Assembly: GCA_031216445.1 (NCBI GenBank)
Contig: CM062219.1
Span: forward strand, 8,074,501 to 8,138,500
Direction of reading: 5' to 3'
Origin: Lateolabrax maculatus
Lineage: Eukaryota > Chordata > Actinopteri > Acropomatiformes > Lateolabracidae
Length of the DNA stretch: 64,000 nucleotides
Shown: piece by piece, positions 23,096 to 35,100 of the stretch
Layout: each line of letters starts with the position of its first letter
Numbering within the stretch: the stretch's first letter is position 1
Made by a program: the position numbers and the translations under genes
The notes under the pieces: generated by a model
Database searches by the model: none
Told to the model about the DNA's origin: nothing
The model's input: the letters and a program-made list of their open reading frames with translations, nothing else

Positions 23096-25380
23096 GAGGC
23101 CATGGCATGCGGCTCTGCCCAGGCCCTGTCTCCTTCCCCCAACTCGTTCTCCTCATCTTACCCTCTCCCCTCCCCTCAGGGCGCTGCCAGTGAGCTGCTC
23201 TATACCATCCCAGATATCAGTGACGTCTCGCCCTCTGGAGGCTTTGTGGCGGAGCTCATGAGACCCGAGTTGGACCCGGCGTACCTCCACCCCACCAGCC
23301 TCCACGGCAAGTTTGTGGTCAAGACGACAATGGACATGGGACAATACAGCCAAGGCGTGAACGTAAGCAAGGCGTGCGTTAGCGCCGCGTCAGACCCCAC
23401 GCCTTCCCGTGCCTCGCCGCCCTTCACGTGCCACAGGATAAAGCAGGAGAACCCCAGCAACTGCACCATCTCGCAGCCCATCGACCTGCACCTGACTGGG
23501 GTGAACTCCCAGGGCCGAGGGAGCCAGCAGCAGCGCCCCAGCCACTTAGATCTACACGGCTTCCCTGGCGGAGGGAGAGCCATGACAGGCGGCAGGTTAT
23601 CCTCATCCTCCTCCCTCTCCCCAGATCATCCTCTGAGCCGGGAGCACCAGCTTCTGGGGCATCCCCACTCTCAGATCACTCTACCTCCCCAGGGATACCA
23701 CCATAGCTCCCCGCAGAGCTACACCTCCTACCCTCAGCCATCCTCCATGCAGTACCAAGGTTAGAGCACTTTTCTTTTTGTCACCATTCAGAGCTACTTT
23801 GTGCACTTTCTCGTAATCTCTTGTGGCTACTGACTGCTGTAACCTAAATGTGGAATTTGTGTTTATTCCGTTCTGCCCAGTAGTCAAAGAAAATGCGTAC
23901 ATACGTGTAAAACAGACTGTTTAAACAGATTAGACAACAGGAATATAAAGTTCATAGAGTCTATTTAAATACATCTTACAACCTTAAGGGCTTTAATTAT
24001 ACCCCAAAACCAGCAGTTCAAAAGAATTGAAACCTACATCCCATGGCCTTGGACAAGAAACCCTCTTTTCCTCACACAAGTTCTTCAAACCATCCAAAAT
24101 AGATATGGCATTACCAGATGTTTAACAAAATATAGTTATTTTGTTGTTTCCATAGGATCATGGTGATTGTCCATTGTTGTGCCCCTTTGCGTCAACTTTT
24201 TACACTTTAGTACTTTCAACTTCTTTGAAAAACTTGCTTGTTTTTTTACAAGCCTTTTAAGTTCTTTAAAAAGAAGGCAGATGTTTTCTACTGCATCTTG
24301 AAGAAAACACATTTCTAAATGATTAAGGACATTCTGCAACTCCTACTGTACATAGACCTATGTGTCTGAGGTGATTAAGTGCTCTCTTTAGCACAGCTCC
24401 AAAACACAATATGACCTGCCATCATGTAAGCCAAGTACGATAACTTGTGACCTTATTACACTATGTTATATCTGATATATGTATACCCTGAATGTTTTCT
24501 CTATGATTGTGATGACAACCGTGTCCTTTTGACGCCACAGATCCCCTCATGATCTCCAGTGGGGACTGCTTGCCGGAGGAACCAAAGCCTAAGCGTGGTC
24601 GGCGTTCCTGGCCGAGGAAGAGAGTTGCAACACACACATGTGACTATGTTGGCTGTGGGAAAACGTACACAAAGAGCTCCCACCTCAAAGCACATCACCG
24701 CACACACACAGGTATGTAACTGTATGTTAGATTGTTCTTTACTGGGTTTTTGTCGGCCATTATTTTTTGCGCTGTTCATATCTGGTTTAAATGAAATGAC
24801 GTCACATGCAGGTAGCTTTCTACGTTCTCATCAAGAAGCATATTTTTGGTTTTTATTTAGAGCTATCAAACACTGTTTAACACAATTGTTTGATACTGTT
24901 TCCATTATTCAGAGTTAATTACTATCCAAACAACCACGTCTGTTGCACATTATGTACCAACACATTGAAATATTGTGTCATGAATGGGGGTTAGGTGGGG
25001 GATGGGTAGTTGTTTGGCAGGTGCGGTGAAACAGGTTGATACTGATCCCTGCTCAAATACAAACCCATGCTGATTAGCTTGGCGTTTATACACTAGCTGC
25101 AGGACAGGATGGACCTCTTTCTTCTCAAGGTGGGGAAGGTTGGGCCAGTTTAACCTGAGGGCCGGCACTAACTGCTCCATGTGTGCATTGTGTTTCCATC
25201 AAAGGGGAGAAGCCTTACCACTGCGACTGGGAGGGCTGTGGTTGGAAGTTTGCACGTTCGGACGAGCTCACACGCCACTACAGGAAACACACGGGCCACC
25301 GGCCATTTCAGTGTCAGAAATGTGACCGGGCCTTCTCGAGGTCAGACCACCTTGCTCTCCATATGAAGAGACACTTATGA
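21820..25380 (+). CDS. klf4: Kruppel-like factor 4 (5 coding exons)
   Basis: Nuclear zinc-finger transcription factor that binds CACCC/GC boxes; in vertebrates it controls epithelial differentiation and pluripotency. The join 21820-21824, 22020-22131, 22883-23759, 24541-24711, 25205-25380 keeps frame throughout and gives 446 aa. The product starts MRQPP, as human KLF4 does. It carries an acidic activation segment (DLDYDFILS, residues 85-93), a 12-residue polyglutamine run (98-109) not seen in human KLF4, the conserved DVSPSGGFVAEL block, a SUMO-type IKQE motif (225-228), a basic NLS (PKPKRGRRSWPRKR) and three C2H2 fingers (C365-H387, C395-H417, C425-H445). It ends KRHL where human ends KRHF. 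Orthology to klf4 rests on N-terminal identity and on the neighbours rad23b and znf462. All splice sites are GT-AG; the exon 3 donor (GTTAGA) is weak. Confidence 0.97.
21833..21877 (+). repeat. (CT)n microsatellite in klf4 intron 1
   Basis: Nearly pure CT repeat with a GT interruption near 21865. It begins 8 nt inside the 195-nt first intron, right after the donor site. Confidence 0.95.
22020..22131 (+). CDS. klf4: klf4 coding exon 2
   Basis: The acceptor TTTCCATTTCAG precedes 22020 and the donor GTGAGT follows 22131. The exon encodes residues 2-39, including LLPSISTFASGP, which matches human LLPSFSTFASGP. The internal ATG at 22042 is the start of the short form. Confidence 0.95.
22883..23759 (+). 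CDS. klf4: klf4 coding exon 3 (activation/regulatory region)
   Basis: The acceptor TTTCCTCTAG lies just before AGATGG (R-W-K-E-E-L-S-H, the conserved exon 3 start). The exon encodes residues 40-332: the acidic activation segment, polyQ, the DVSPSGGF block, the SUMO-type motif, and a Ser/His/Pro-rich tail ending YQ. Reading past the donor meets a stop one codon later, so retaining intron 3 would remove all the zinc fingers. Confidence 0.95.
23057..23092 (+). repeat. klf4: (CAG)12 coding repeat in klf4 exon 3
   Basis: Twelve uninterrupted CAG codons encode polyglutamine at residues 98-109, directly after the acidic activation segment. Pure CAG runs tend to vary in length between individuals. 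Confidence 0.95.
24541..24711 (+). CDS. klf4: klf4 coding exon 4 (NLS and zinc finger 1)
   Basis: The acceptor TTGACGCCACAG is followed by G/AT CCC, giving the Asp after YQ. The exon encodes the basic NLS and finger 1 (CX4CX12HX3H) and ends inside the TGEKP linker at donor GTATGT. Confidence 0.96.
25205..25380 (+). CDS. klf4: klf4 coding exon 5 (zinc fingers 2-3 and stop)
   Basis: The exon starts in the GEKP linker after acceptor TCCATCAAAG. Fingers 2 and 3 are almost identical to human KLF4 (RSDELTRH, RSDHLALH contact helices). The stop TGA is at 25378-25380. Confidence 0.97.
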
Positions 25381-26305
25381 GACTTGCCAATGGAATGAAG
25401 GCTCCAGACAACAACAACAAAAAAAAAAGTTAGCAGAACCCTGAACAAACTTGTGACCTACACTTTTAAAAACCATAATTTGCCTTCAAGCCGTTGGGAA
25501 GCAACGAGACAAGCTGTGGTGTTCGCAGCAAAAAGAGCATTACTCCCACAAAATTTTCTCTCAAGGCTGATCCCGTCTCTCCACATTGTGCAGGGGACTT
25601 GACGAGACCTCTCAGTCAGGGTTGTAAACTTTTATGAAAGGGACCAAACTGGAATTTGTCTTATTTAACCGACAAAACTTGGAGAACCAGGTGCCAACAG
25701 CTTTCAACTGGAAATGTATTTTTGTCAGGGAACCAGGAGCAACAGAAAAACATCTCCAGAGGCCTTCTACCAGCATCATGCCAATATAGGCTCTGTTAAC
25801 AACTACACACTGTTCAAAATACTGTATTAATAAATACATCTATATTTATATACATTTTTCACCTGCGATGCCATTCATTTCAGGTACAATATTAATTTAT
25901 ACAGAATGGTGCTCTAGTGACTCTGAAGAAGGTTTTTTTTTTTTTTTTTTTTTAAGAAAAGGTACCAAAGATTAAGGAAAATATACAAAAGGGTGAAAAC
26001 TATGAAAAAGTGCCATATAGTTTTTTGTGTGTTTCTTAGAAACCTCTCTTCCAAAATCTGACTTAAATCAGGTGAACACTTCACTTATAAATGGTGATGG
26101 CAATCTTCAATGCACTGCAGTTGCAAAGTGCAATAATTTATATGAGACATTCATATTTTTGTATTGAATGAGTGAACTCTGAACAAAGTTCTTTTGTTTA
26201 TAGCCAAAATATGTAATATAATCTTGAATTTTGTACATTTGTGAATAAAAATGCTTTGTTATTGTTTTGTATTTTACAGTATAATAAAATGTATTTGACA
26301 TAAAA
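25381..26305 (+). other. klf4: klf4 3' UTR (end inferred)
   Basis: AT-rich sequence follows the stop, with several ATTTA-type motifs and a T run near 25930. AATAAA hexamers lie at 26243-26248 and 26283-26288, so the main mRNA probably ends around 26265-26310. Short AU-rich half-life would suit klf4, but the exact end is inferred. Confidence 0.7.
26243..26248 (+). promoter_or_regulatory. klf4: klf4 poly(A) signal (AATAAA)
   Basis: A canonical hexamer about 860 nt past the stop. A second AATAAA lies at 26283-26288. The surrounding text resembles what I remember of the conserved end of vertebrate KLF4 mRNAs. Confidence 0.6.
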
Positions 26306-28999
26306 ACCATAATGACCTTTATACTTTTTCTTTACAAAACATGTTGACACCATAAAGTAAACGAAATCTGTTGCATAAAAAGGAGTTTCCTTGAAAATCA
26401 GAAGTTACTGTCATTTCCTCCGTAGTGTAATGTAGACGCACATTTAAATGGCATCAGTAGCTCACAGTCAGCTTACACACAATAACCCCATGATAATAGT
26501 GAGATTGCCGCAGGCAAACTAACACAATGTTGCAGTTAAAAAGATTTTCAAAAAAAAAAAAAAAAAATACACTCCTACAATGTCCTGCTTCCATGGGGTT
26601 CTCTTTCCACCTGTCAGTGGGAAGAATGGGAAGGACAACCGAGTTACTGGCTGACATTCAAGGGTGACACCAAATCTGACTGCCACTCTGCTGGAGCTGG
26701 AGCTCTCAGGTGCACAATATGAATAAAAGCCATAAAGATGCTACAGTGAGATAGTGTCTTAATATGTCTCTGTTATATGATTATGCATCACTCTGTGTGG
26801 TGTATGTATGTAATGTATCCAGCTACATGCATTGTTTCACAAAAAAAAGCTACAATATTATGAAACTAAAATTACATACATGAAATCCTGCTATATGCTT
26901 AGTGTCTACTCAACAACTGTGTGACTTATACAACCCTGAAAAGAACCCCGTATTAAGTTGAAGTTAACACTGCAATCATTGGATGTGTTTTAATGTTTGT
27001 TTAAATTCTTTACAGTTAATATTGTACATTTGTTAGAAAACATAGATGTCACACAGTTTAATTAACATATCATTTTGTAAAAATAAGATAGCACTTCTTT
27101 TTGATAAGTAATAAAGCTTTTATGTAAACATTTATTTAAAATTTCAAGCGCATGGTGTCCGAATTATAAGTTATGTAATCTTTAAAAAATGACATTTCTG
27201 TATCCATACAATTCTACTGTACAGTATGTAAACATCATACCAACCCACAAAATGTCTTAACATTTATAAATAGAACAAACAAGCGACTAAAACAAAGAAT
27301 TGCACTCAATTAATAGTGACAAATGGTTTAAATGTAAGAGCCAGTTTGCGTATGTTTGAAGTGAAACATTTCTATTCATAAAAGAGCCATGAGGTCTTAA
27401 AATATGTATTTATGTATAAATATCGCCCAGTAAAAGAGGGGAAACTATTGTACTGATGTATTTGAATTGCTTATAAATATAAAAACAAAGTTTATATTTT
27501 GCTACATTTACTTCCTACACAGTAAAAAATAAAAGGCATGCCTCTGATATTTACTCATTTTGTGGTTTCCAGGTCAAACATCTTCAGGCTGGAAAATACA
27601 GCTTGGTGTTGATGGTGTTCACTTTTGGAAAGATGTTGTGGTCTATAATGCCCCCTACAGGTTCAATCAGTTTTAAGCACACTCAGGTTTCTTGTCATCA
27701 ACCTTTATTGCTAAATGGACTATGTGGCAAGTGCCATTATGGCCTTTAAAAATAATTCTACATTTTACAGTTCACTAACAAGCCTGAGGCAACCTGCAAA
27801 ACATAAGGAATGGGTTAGATGGCACTAATATAGCTCACATGACAATAATCACTCTCTGTAGCCTTTAAGGAGCAACTTAACACTAAAATCACTTTTTTGT
27901 GTTAGTAAATTATTTCTGTAGTCACTTTATTACATTATTAATCGGTCAGATTTTTTTAGGGTCTAGTGGACACAATTACTGGATTTTTCTATTAAAAGGG
28001 AAAAACTTACCAATAAATTGGGACCAGGATCAATTAATGTAATAAAGTCACTTTACACCTAATTTACTAACACAAAAAGTCTAAGTGTAAAGTTACTCTT
28101 TTAAGAAAAAGTACTTTCTCTCTTCTTTATAATTCATCCACTTGCCTTAAATCACAGTCACAGTCACACTGATGTATTATATTATTATGTACTGGTTATA
28201 TTGTTTCATTTTTCTGAAACTCATCTACTGCGTATGAGTTTGTATGACAACAAAACATAGTTTCAGTCACAGTAAACATTCAGATTTCTGCAGTCACACT
28301 CCATGCAAACACAGCAGAATAGGCACGGCTTTCCTTTATTTTGAAAACTTTATTTTTCTGTAAAAATGACAGTCATTGCAACTAAACCCTACCACATGTA
28401 TGTAAACTATATACATGTTAAAAATGCCTTCACATATGTATTGCAGTTCTTTACACAGCTCCTGCATACAATTGATTTACATGCAGATGAAGGATGTTAA
28501 AAAGAAAAAGAACCAGTGCCATACATGTTGCTTGTTTGTTAAGCACAACTTCATTTTTTTTAAAATCTCTATTACTTAAACTTAAAAAACAAAACAATAA
28601 GAGTGCATGAATACTGTCATAACCTTCGGATCGACTCTGAACCAACCTCACTTATAATGTGACACATACTGCTTTTGCAAACCATATTGATTTTCCTTAT
28701 AAAAAATCATATTTGTCTAAACTAATGCATTAAAAAAATCGATAGCACACAGGTGATTTCTGATGCAAAGTTATTGTACTTTAATTGTTCCTCCGTTTCA
28801 AACTGATCACAAACAACAGCCTGTCTTTGTACACTAGGTGATAATGATCCAGTGTTATTAAGAAAAGTGAAGCTGGAAGTAGTGAATAAAACTTTTTGGG
28901 GAAATGTAAAAGGCTTGTTGTACACATATATTCAACATCAGCAATCAAAAAGTTGAGGAAGAAGTAAGAAAAAAAAAAGTCAAAATGAAGATGGCTCTT
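26306..28999 (-). other. klf4-rad23b convergent 3' region; probable rad23b 3' UTR
   Basis: No coding sequence seen. Minus-strand AATAAA hexamers lie at 28349-28354, 28335-28340 and 27131-27136, so the rad23b mRNA could end near any of them. The stretch is AT-rich and includes a foldback element at 27862-28104. Confidence 0.55.
27862..28104. repeat. Foldback (inverted-repeat) element in the rad23b 3' region
   Basis: Left arm 27862-27945 and right arm 28022-28104 are imperfect reverse complements of about 80 bp, sharing TTTTTGTGTTAGTAAATTA and ACTTTATTACATTA. I remember this type as widespread in percomorph genomes; its class is not certain. Confidence 0.75.
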
Positions 29000-29113
29000 T
29001 TAATCATCGTCAAAGTTCTGTTGTAAAAGGAAGTTGGCAGCCAAGTTTTCGTTCTTCTCACAAGCAAAGTAGGCTTGTATAACAAGCCCCTCTGGAAATC
29101 CTAAGGCTTTTAG
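29000..29113 (-). CDS. rad23b: rad23b exon 10 (UBA2 and stop)
   Basis: Acceptor CTAATTCCAG. Encodes LKALGFPEGLVIQAYFACEK and the ANFLLQQNFDDD end; stop TAA at 29002-29000. UBA2 protects RAD23 itself from proteasomal degradation in the studied family members. Confidence 0.97.
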   Translation of the reverse strand, partial: LKALGFPEGLVIQAYFACEKNENLAANFLLQQNFDDD

Positions 29114-32100
29114 CTGGAATTAGAGGGAGAAGGAGAGTTACAAATTAGCCAGATTTGTGCTTCATGTTTACCAGAGTTGTGCATCGTATTACAGCACTTC
29201 TGGTAAAGCAGCACTGAACTTCGGACACAGTAAAGGTTAGTGACAGTGTTGTGCTCCTCCTCACCCTCTCAATGGCCTCTTTCTCCTGTGGCGTGACCTG
29301 GATGTAGCTCATGTGACTCCCGCCGGGTGTATCACCTGCCATCCCTCCGGCCACCCCCGCTCCTCCCGCTCCACCTCCACCACCTACCGGCACTGCCTCT
29401 GGATTGGGTTCATTCAGCATCTGGATGAACTGCTCTTGGTGGCTGCTGATCTCCTACAGTGGTAAACGAACAGTTCAGGAATAGAAACTGGTCATGTTTC
29501 CTGGGCACATTTAACTCAGAAGTGGAGCATAAAATTATAAAAAACAAACAAAACAACAAAAATGAATAATTGCTTTTGTATATTTGGATGGTCAAAATCT
29601 TGTAAAAACTTGTAGTCATTAATATGGCTCACTCCAAAATGCTGGATCCCTCAACTCCCATAATGCAACTGAATAGTATCTTTCCCTTGACACCTGCCTC
29701 CTAAATACCCTTGTCTTTCAATCCACACCTCCAGTTTTTAAACGCAGGCTTGTTCAAACTTTAAAGTCCAATCTGAGATAATATTGCTCCACAGCGGAAG
29801 AGGACATTGTAACTCTTTTCAAAGGCTGAGTAGTACTTCCCGTGACGTGATTTGTAAAGAGTGCCCCTTTAAGTGAACTGTGACTCCAATATTTAAACTG
29901 TGAACTAATTCAGACCTGTGTCAAGGGCCCCCAACACATCCACACTTACAAAACACATCAAGCTCTGTCAGTACTTCACCTGCAGCAGCTCGGGGTTTTC
30001 CCTGCCGATCTCCTGCAGCAGGGCAGGAAGCAGGGCGGCATTCTGCTGGATCAGCTGGCGCATAACTTGGAACTGGGGCTGATTTCGTAGGAAACTCAAA
30101 GGGTTGCCTGAAAGGATGAAGTGTGAGTCAGAAAGTTTAAGTAGCAGTTAGACAGACACAGAAGGATAATAACAGAAACAAAGGGCCCTATTTAAATGAT
30201 CTATAGCGCATGGCCTAAAGTGAACGGCATAAGTGCATTCAGGCCGTGTCCAAATCCACTTTTGCTAGTTAAGCGGCGCATTATCTGGGTGCAAAGTAAG
30301 ACGCAAGGCATATAAACAATATATGAGCAGATTCACCAATATATAACTGAGGAGGAGGTGCGCTGCTGCGCGTAATACATCAGAATGGTCCCTATGTGTG
30401 TAACAAGCAGAATGTATGCGCGTTGTGCACCTGCCTATATATACACATCTTACTGTCTGAATAACGTGCCGTTTAAATAGCAGAAAAATACTGAGCCACT
30501 GACTGTAGACCAGGTTTTGCACAGAGTGTAGGATAGGCTGCTGCAATAATCAGAATACTATAGGCAACTTACCTCCCCCAGCACCTGGTGAAGAGCCAGT
30601 GTTGGCGGGAACGCTAATACCGGCTGTGGATGCAGCGGGCATGCCAGTCACTGGAGGCACCACAGCTTCGGGTCCTGTTGCATGGCCCTGATCTCTGCCT
30701 GGAATACCCTGAAAAAGTGTGTCGCACTTTTGATTTACGTTATGTCATGTAAACAGTTAAACATTGTGATTATTCAGAGGTCAACTCTGAGCAGGGACAC
30801 TTAGCTTTACAATTGCACAAAACCACACTGACCTATAACCTATCGTGCATTTTGTACCAATTAAGCAATTTGCTCAAAGACACGTTTGGTAGGGCCACAG
30901 ACATGACTTACAGTGAGCAGGTACTCCACAGCTCTGTCCGGGTTGTTGAAGCTCGCTCTCAGAGCTGCCACAACCTGCTCCCTCTCGTAGCCCATGAGCA
31001 TCATCTCGTTCACCATGGCGTCATATGATGGGCCGGTCACTAAAGGAACACGACAACACCAAGTGGATCATCAGTAGTGGGACTAAAGAGCTTCGCAGTG
31101 GGTCAACTTTGGTTTAACCCTAACCCTTGTTTTGTCACCTACAGCACTGTGATTGGCCACATTTAAAGCCATTTAAGATTTTATTTAGATTTAGATGAAT
31201 GTTGAGTTCTTTTTTAGTATTGAGCATATATATGTACATTAGTTGTTTACTTTAAAACTTGGCGGTCAAACCAAACATACGTTTTAATTTGAAGAAAACT
31301 AATAATCTTTAGGATCTAAAATGGCACTTTTAATGTATGTATCTTAATATAATGAAGCATGTAAAATATAAGCCGAAGACATGCTGCTCACATGTTTTTA
31401 AGGTTACACAACTAACATTTAATACTATGACAGCATAATAAAATTGATGCACAACTTTAATGCATAACAGGGGGCAGAGAATTTTAGGAGTTAGCTTACA
31501 TAAAGATTAATTTCTCTACTGTGTCACATAAAAATAAACAATCCGTCCCAAACTCTGGAAATTCACATCAATGGCTACGAGTCATAATAATTAAGACCTA
31601 CAGGATTTGCTCCAAGCTAAGCAATATTTGCAAAGCTCAGGGCATGTGGCCACGGGGAACTGTCGGATTATGTTTTGGCCGAGCAGCAGTATCCGGCTGT
31701 TTATTGATTAAGATACATCAATGTCAGCATGCTATGGATATCCGCAAGAAATAGGACAACCTCAACAACCTCAATTCATACGAGGGCTCACAGATTTACT
31801 GCATACAGGACGCAGCTTAAAGGCTAAAAAGAGGAAGTCTGTGAAAAGTTATATCAGATTGATAATTACATTTCAGATCTACCATCAATTAAATGCCATA
31901 CAATAATGACAAACAAATAATGTTTACAAACGTAGCCTTACCTAGAGTTGAAACTGCCTCATCAATTAGGTTTGTGTTTGTTGAAGCCTCAGAGCTTCTG
32001 CAAGAGAAAACAGAACTTGGGTGAGGCGTGACCCGCACATCACGTCTCAAAGCAAGACGCACTGAAAACAGATAGACAGTTAAAATCAAACATCTGCCCA

Positions 32101-35100
32101 TCTTTACCCAACAGGGGTGGTAGCTGGTTCAGCAGCTGAAGACTGTCGGTCTTGTGGTTTGTCGTCTGTTGAGGCACAATCTGTTGTGCTTTCCGAGCTG
32201 GATGATGAAGCAGGAGGTGCTGCAGGAGCTGTAGTGCTGGGAGCTGAAGTGGCAGGTGAAGACGGAGTGGCTGACGCTGTTTTAGCCTGCAAGACAATTT
32301 TTTAAAGTATAAAAATACATCACTTGGGTCATTTGTTTATAAGTTGTTATCAAGAAGATAATTTTGGGCTGTCTTTGTATTTTACTTTGGGGTGTCTTTG
32401 CTTTTGCAATGCCTTGGCTAATCCTAAAGTATACTAATAAAAGCCATCAGAGACTTACATTCTTATGATATAGCTATCTTGAGCTTTCTTCCATATATTC
32501 TGATTGGAAAATTATGCATTTTGCCCCTAAACCTATTAAAAGTCTGTTAATGATGTGCATCAACAGATACTGAATCCAAGTCAATATTTTTAATTTCTTC
32601 CCAATGTAATAACACACCCACATTAAAATTAGTGAAGCTGTTTAAATGTGTGGCCCCTGAACACCTCTGCATGGAGAAGATATAGCCTAATCATCGTTTT
32701 CTATACTGTCCTATTGTATTTATGTATTATATTTTATAGGAAGTACAGTATGTGTTACAGCAGGAAGGTTTGAACAGGGTTAAGACAGCTTCCCTCTATC
32801 GCCAACATGAGAAAAATACTTCGGAAATGCAGTTTAAAGCAACAACAGACCATCTTATATTAAATACAGCAATAAGTCATGTTAGTTTAAAAAGCATGTA
32901 CATAACACAATTCTGTATATTTTGAGGAAAGGGGATTCTTATTAGCGTAGCTGGGAACAAGACAATCTCTAAAGATAATTATCTTTAATTTAGCGTATCT
33001 GCAATGTACTGGAATATTTATGAGTAACCCAGAGCCAGGCATTGACAACACTAACCCCACTCTAAATCAGCAGTGATCACACTGTGAGCTACTTGTTCTA
33101 GTGCACCACAAGAGCCTGTTCCACAGATCCAACAGACAGACATAAGTGGTTGGCAGTGGAAAGGAAAAAGGTTACAAAACCTAATCAAATTTCAGTGTTG
33201 GCTCATATTGATAACATTCAAGGGCATGATCTACAAAAACACATCATAAAATCTATTCAACAAACAAAACCTGCCATTTACAAAAAATATTTGTAATTCC
33301 CGAACCTTTGTCACCATGACGACCACAAAGTTCTTATCACTGATTTTGTATTCTTTGAGGGCTGTGTCATCGTTGAGGATTTTACCTGGGAAGAAACGGA
33401 AAAACATAGTCACAATTCTTTGGTTTTGCCTGCCATGAACTCTGAAATAACATGCAGAGATGCAACAATAGATGGTATCATATTTTATCATTGAATAGAC
33501 GGTTGTTGAACTGAAAAAATCGCTCGCTATTGTCACTACATCTGGTTCTTTTTGTCATATTGTAAAGCACCGCTTTTGTTTTGTGTCATATATGTGACTG
33601 AGAAGTCTCTTTAAATAGGTCACACAAAACCCCAGTGTCTAAAATGCTACAATATTCTTATACATACACAGTGTTTAAACAATGTATTTAACCTCCCTTG
33701 GAGTTTGTCATGTTTTAAAACACGTGGTGTAATAGTGAGTATTTGAGACTGACAAAAATCCTCATTAGTACCTGATTTTTCCCCATTCCCCAAGCTATCT
33801 ATCTATCTCAATCTATCTTTTTAAAGACAGATAACTCCAAAGCTTATATAAACAAATGAAGGTAGGCAGGTCATGAAACACTTGTGCTTCTCCAAGCTGC
33901 AACCTTTGCAGTTATCTGGCTAACATTTTCATTTGTCTGACAGACAGATGTGTTCTTTGGCAGGTTTCTTGCTATAGGCAACAGGAGATTAATGCAGTCT
34001 GAGAAAGCCAGCCCTCGCTGTAGCTTTAATGCATCTGCTTTGTCTGCTAAACAGCACTGCATTTTTAGAGCTGTACAAAATCAATAAGTAAAAATGACAC
34101 GGACAAACAAAACCCAGTGTGTGAACATTTGCATAAAAAAGGCACCGGCTATAATAAATGTGGAAACAAATCCTTATGTAGAATTACACAAGTTCTATTA
34201 CAACACATATCACAATTTGACATAGCATGATCGAGAGGAAAGCTATTTAAAGGATCACTTCTTGATCCAACTGTAAACCAAAGAATGCTATGACTCACAA
34301 ATTGAGTCAACAGATAACAACAATGAAAACGAAACCGAATAATTATGTTTTTCCGAACCTGTTTTAGGCTGGTTTACATCTGTTTTGTTTGTAAACAAAG
34401 GAGTGGACCAAGTTATGAACAGAGGTGTTCCAAGCCCAATCGGCAAGATTGGGATCAAGGAGGATTTGATTGATTGATATGGGCCTGATCTATTTTTGAC
34501 TATTTGTTAGATTGCCCTGGGTATGCCAGCTGTCGAAAATGCCACATTGTGCTCCATTAAAAAACTGGAACTGTACTGTACTGTACTGTAAGTAAGGTAA
34601 CCACGAGCGAACCACACAGGGACTAAACAGGAGCCAGCAGTTTCAATCTTCAGCGTGCAGTAGCTAGTTGCAAGCTGATCTAGAGTTTAGAAAATGTCAC
34701 TTTGACTTGATTTCTGCTATACTTTGGAGGTGTCCTACACCTTTAAAGTGCTGTTGATGGTTGATAACTGCATTGGAACTCAAGTATTACCAAAGAGTGT
34801 TCAACTTTTTTTTTTTGCCACAATGGTTAAACAGTCACGCTCCCCTCTCCATTTATAGTGTTCAAAATGCTATAGGATATGTTACATGATATTACAGGAA
34901 ACCATTAAAGGAAAGCTGTGATGCAGACGATACCTTCGTAATGCAGAACTACTCAGCTGTTGAACATTTAAAGCATTTTAATGAAGGCCCAGTTCAGGCT
35001 TCAAGGGCACTGGGAATCGAATCTACTGGCTTGGAAAATCCATATTAGCTTTCATGACAAATTTAGGCTCCCTGTGACTGTACAGAATACAACAAGCAGC

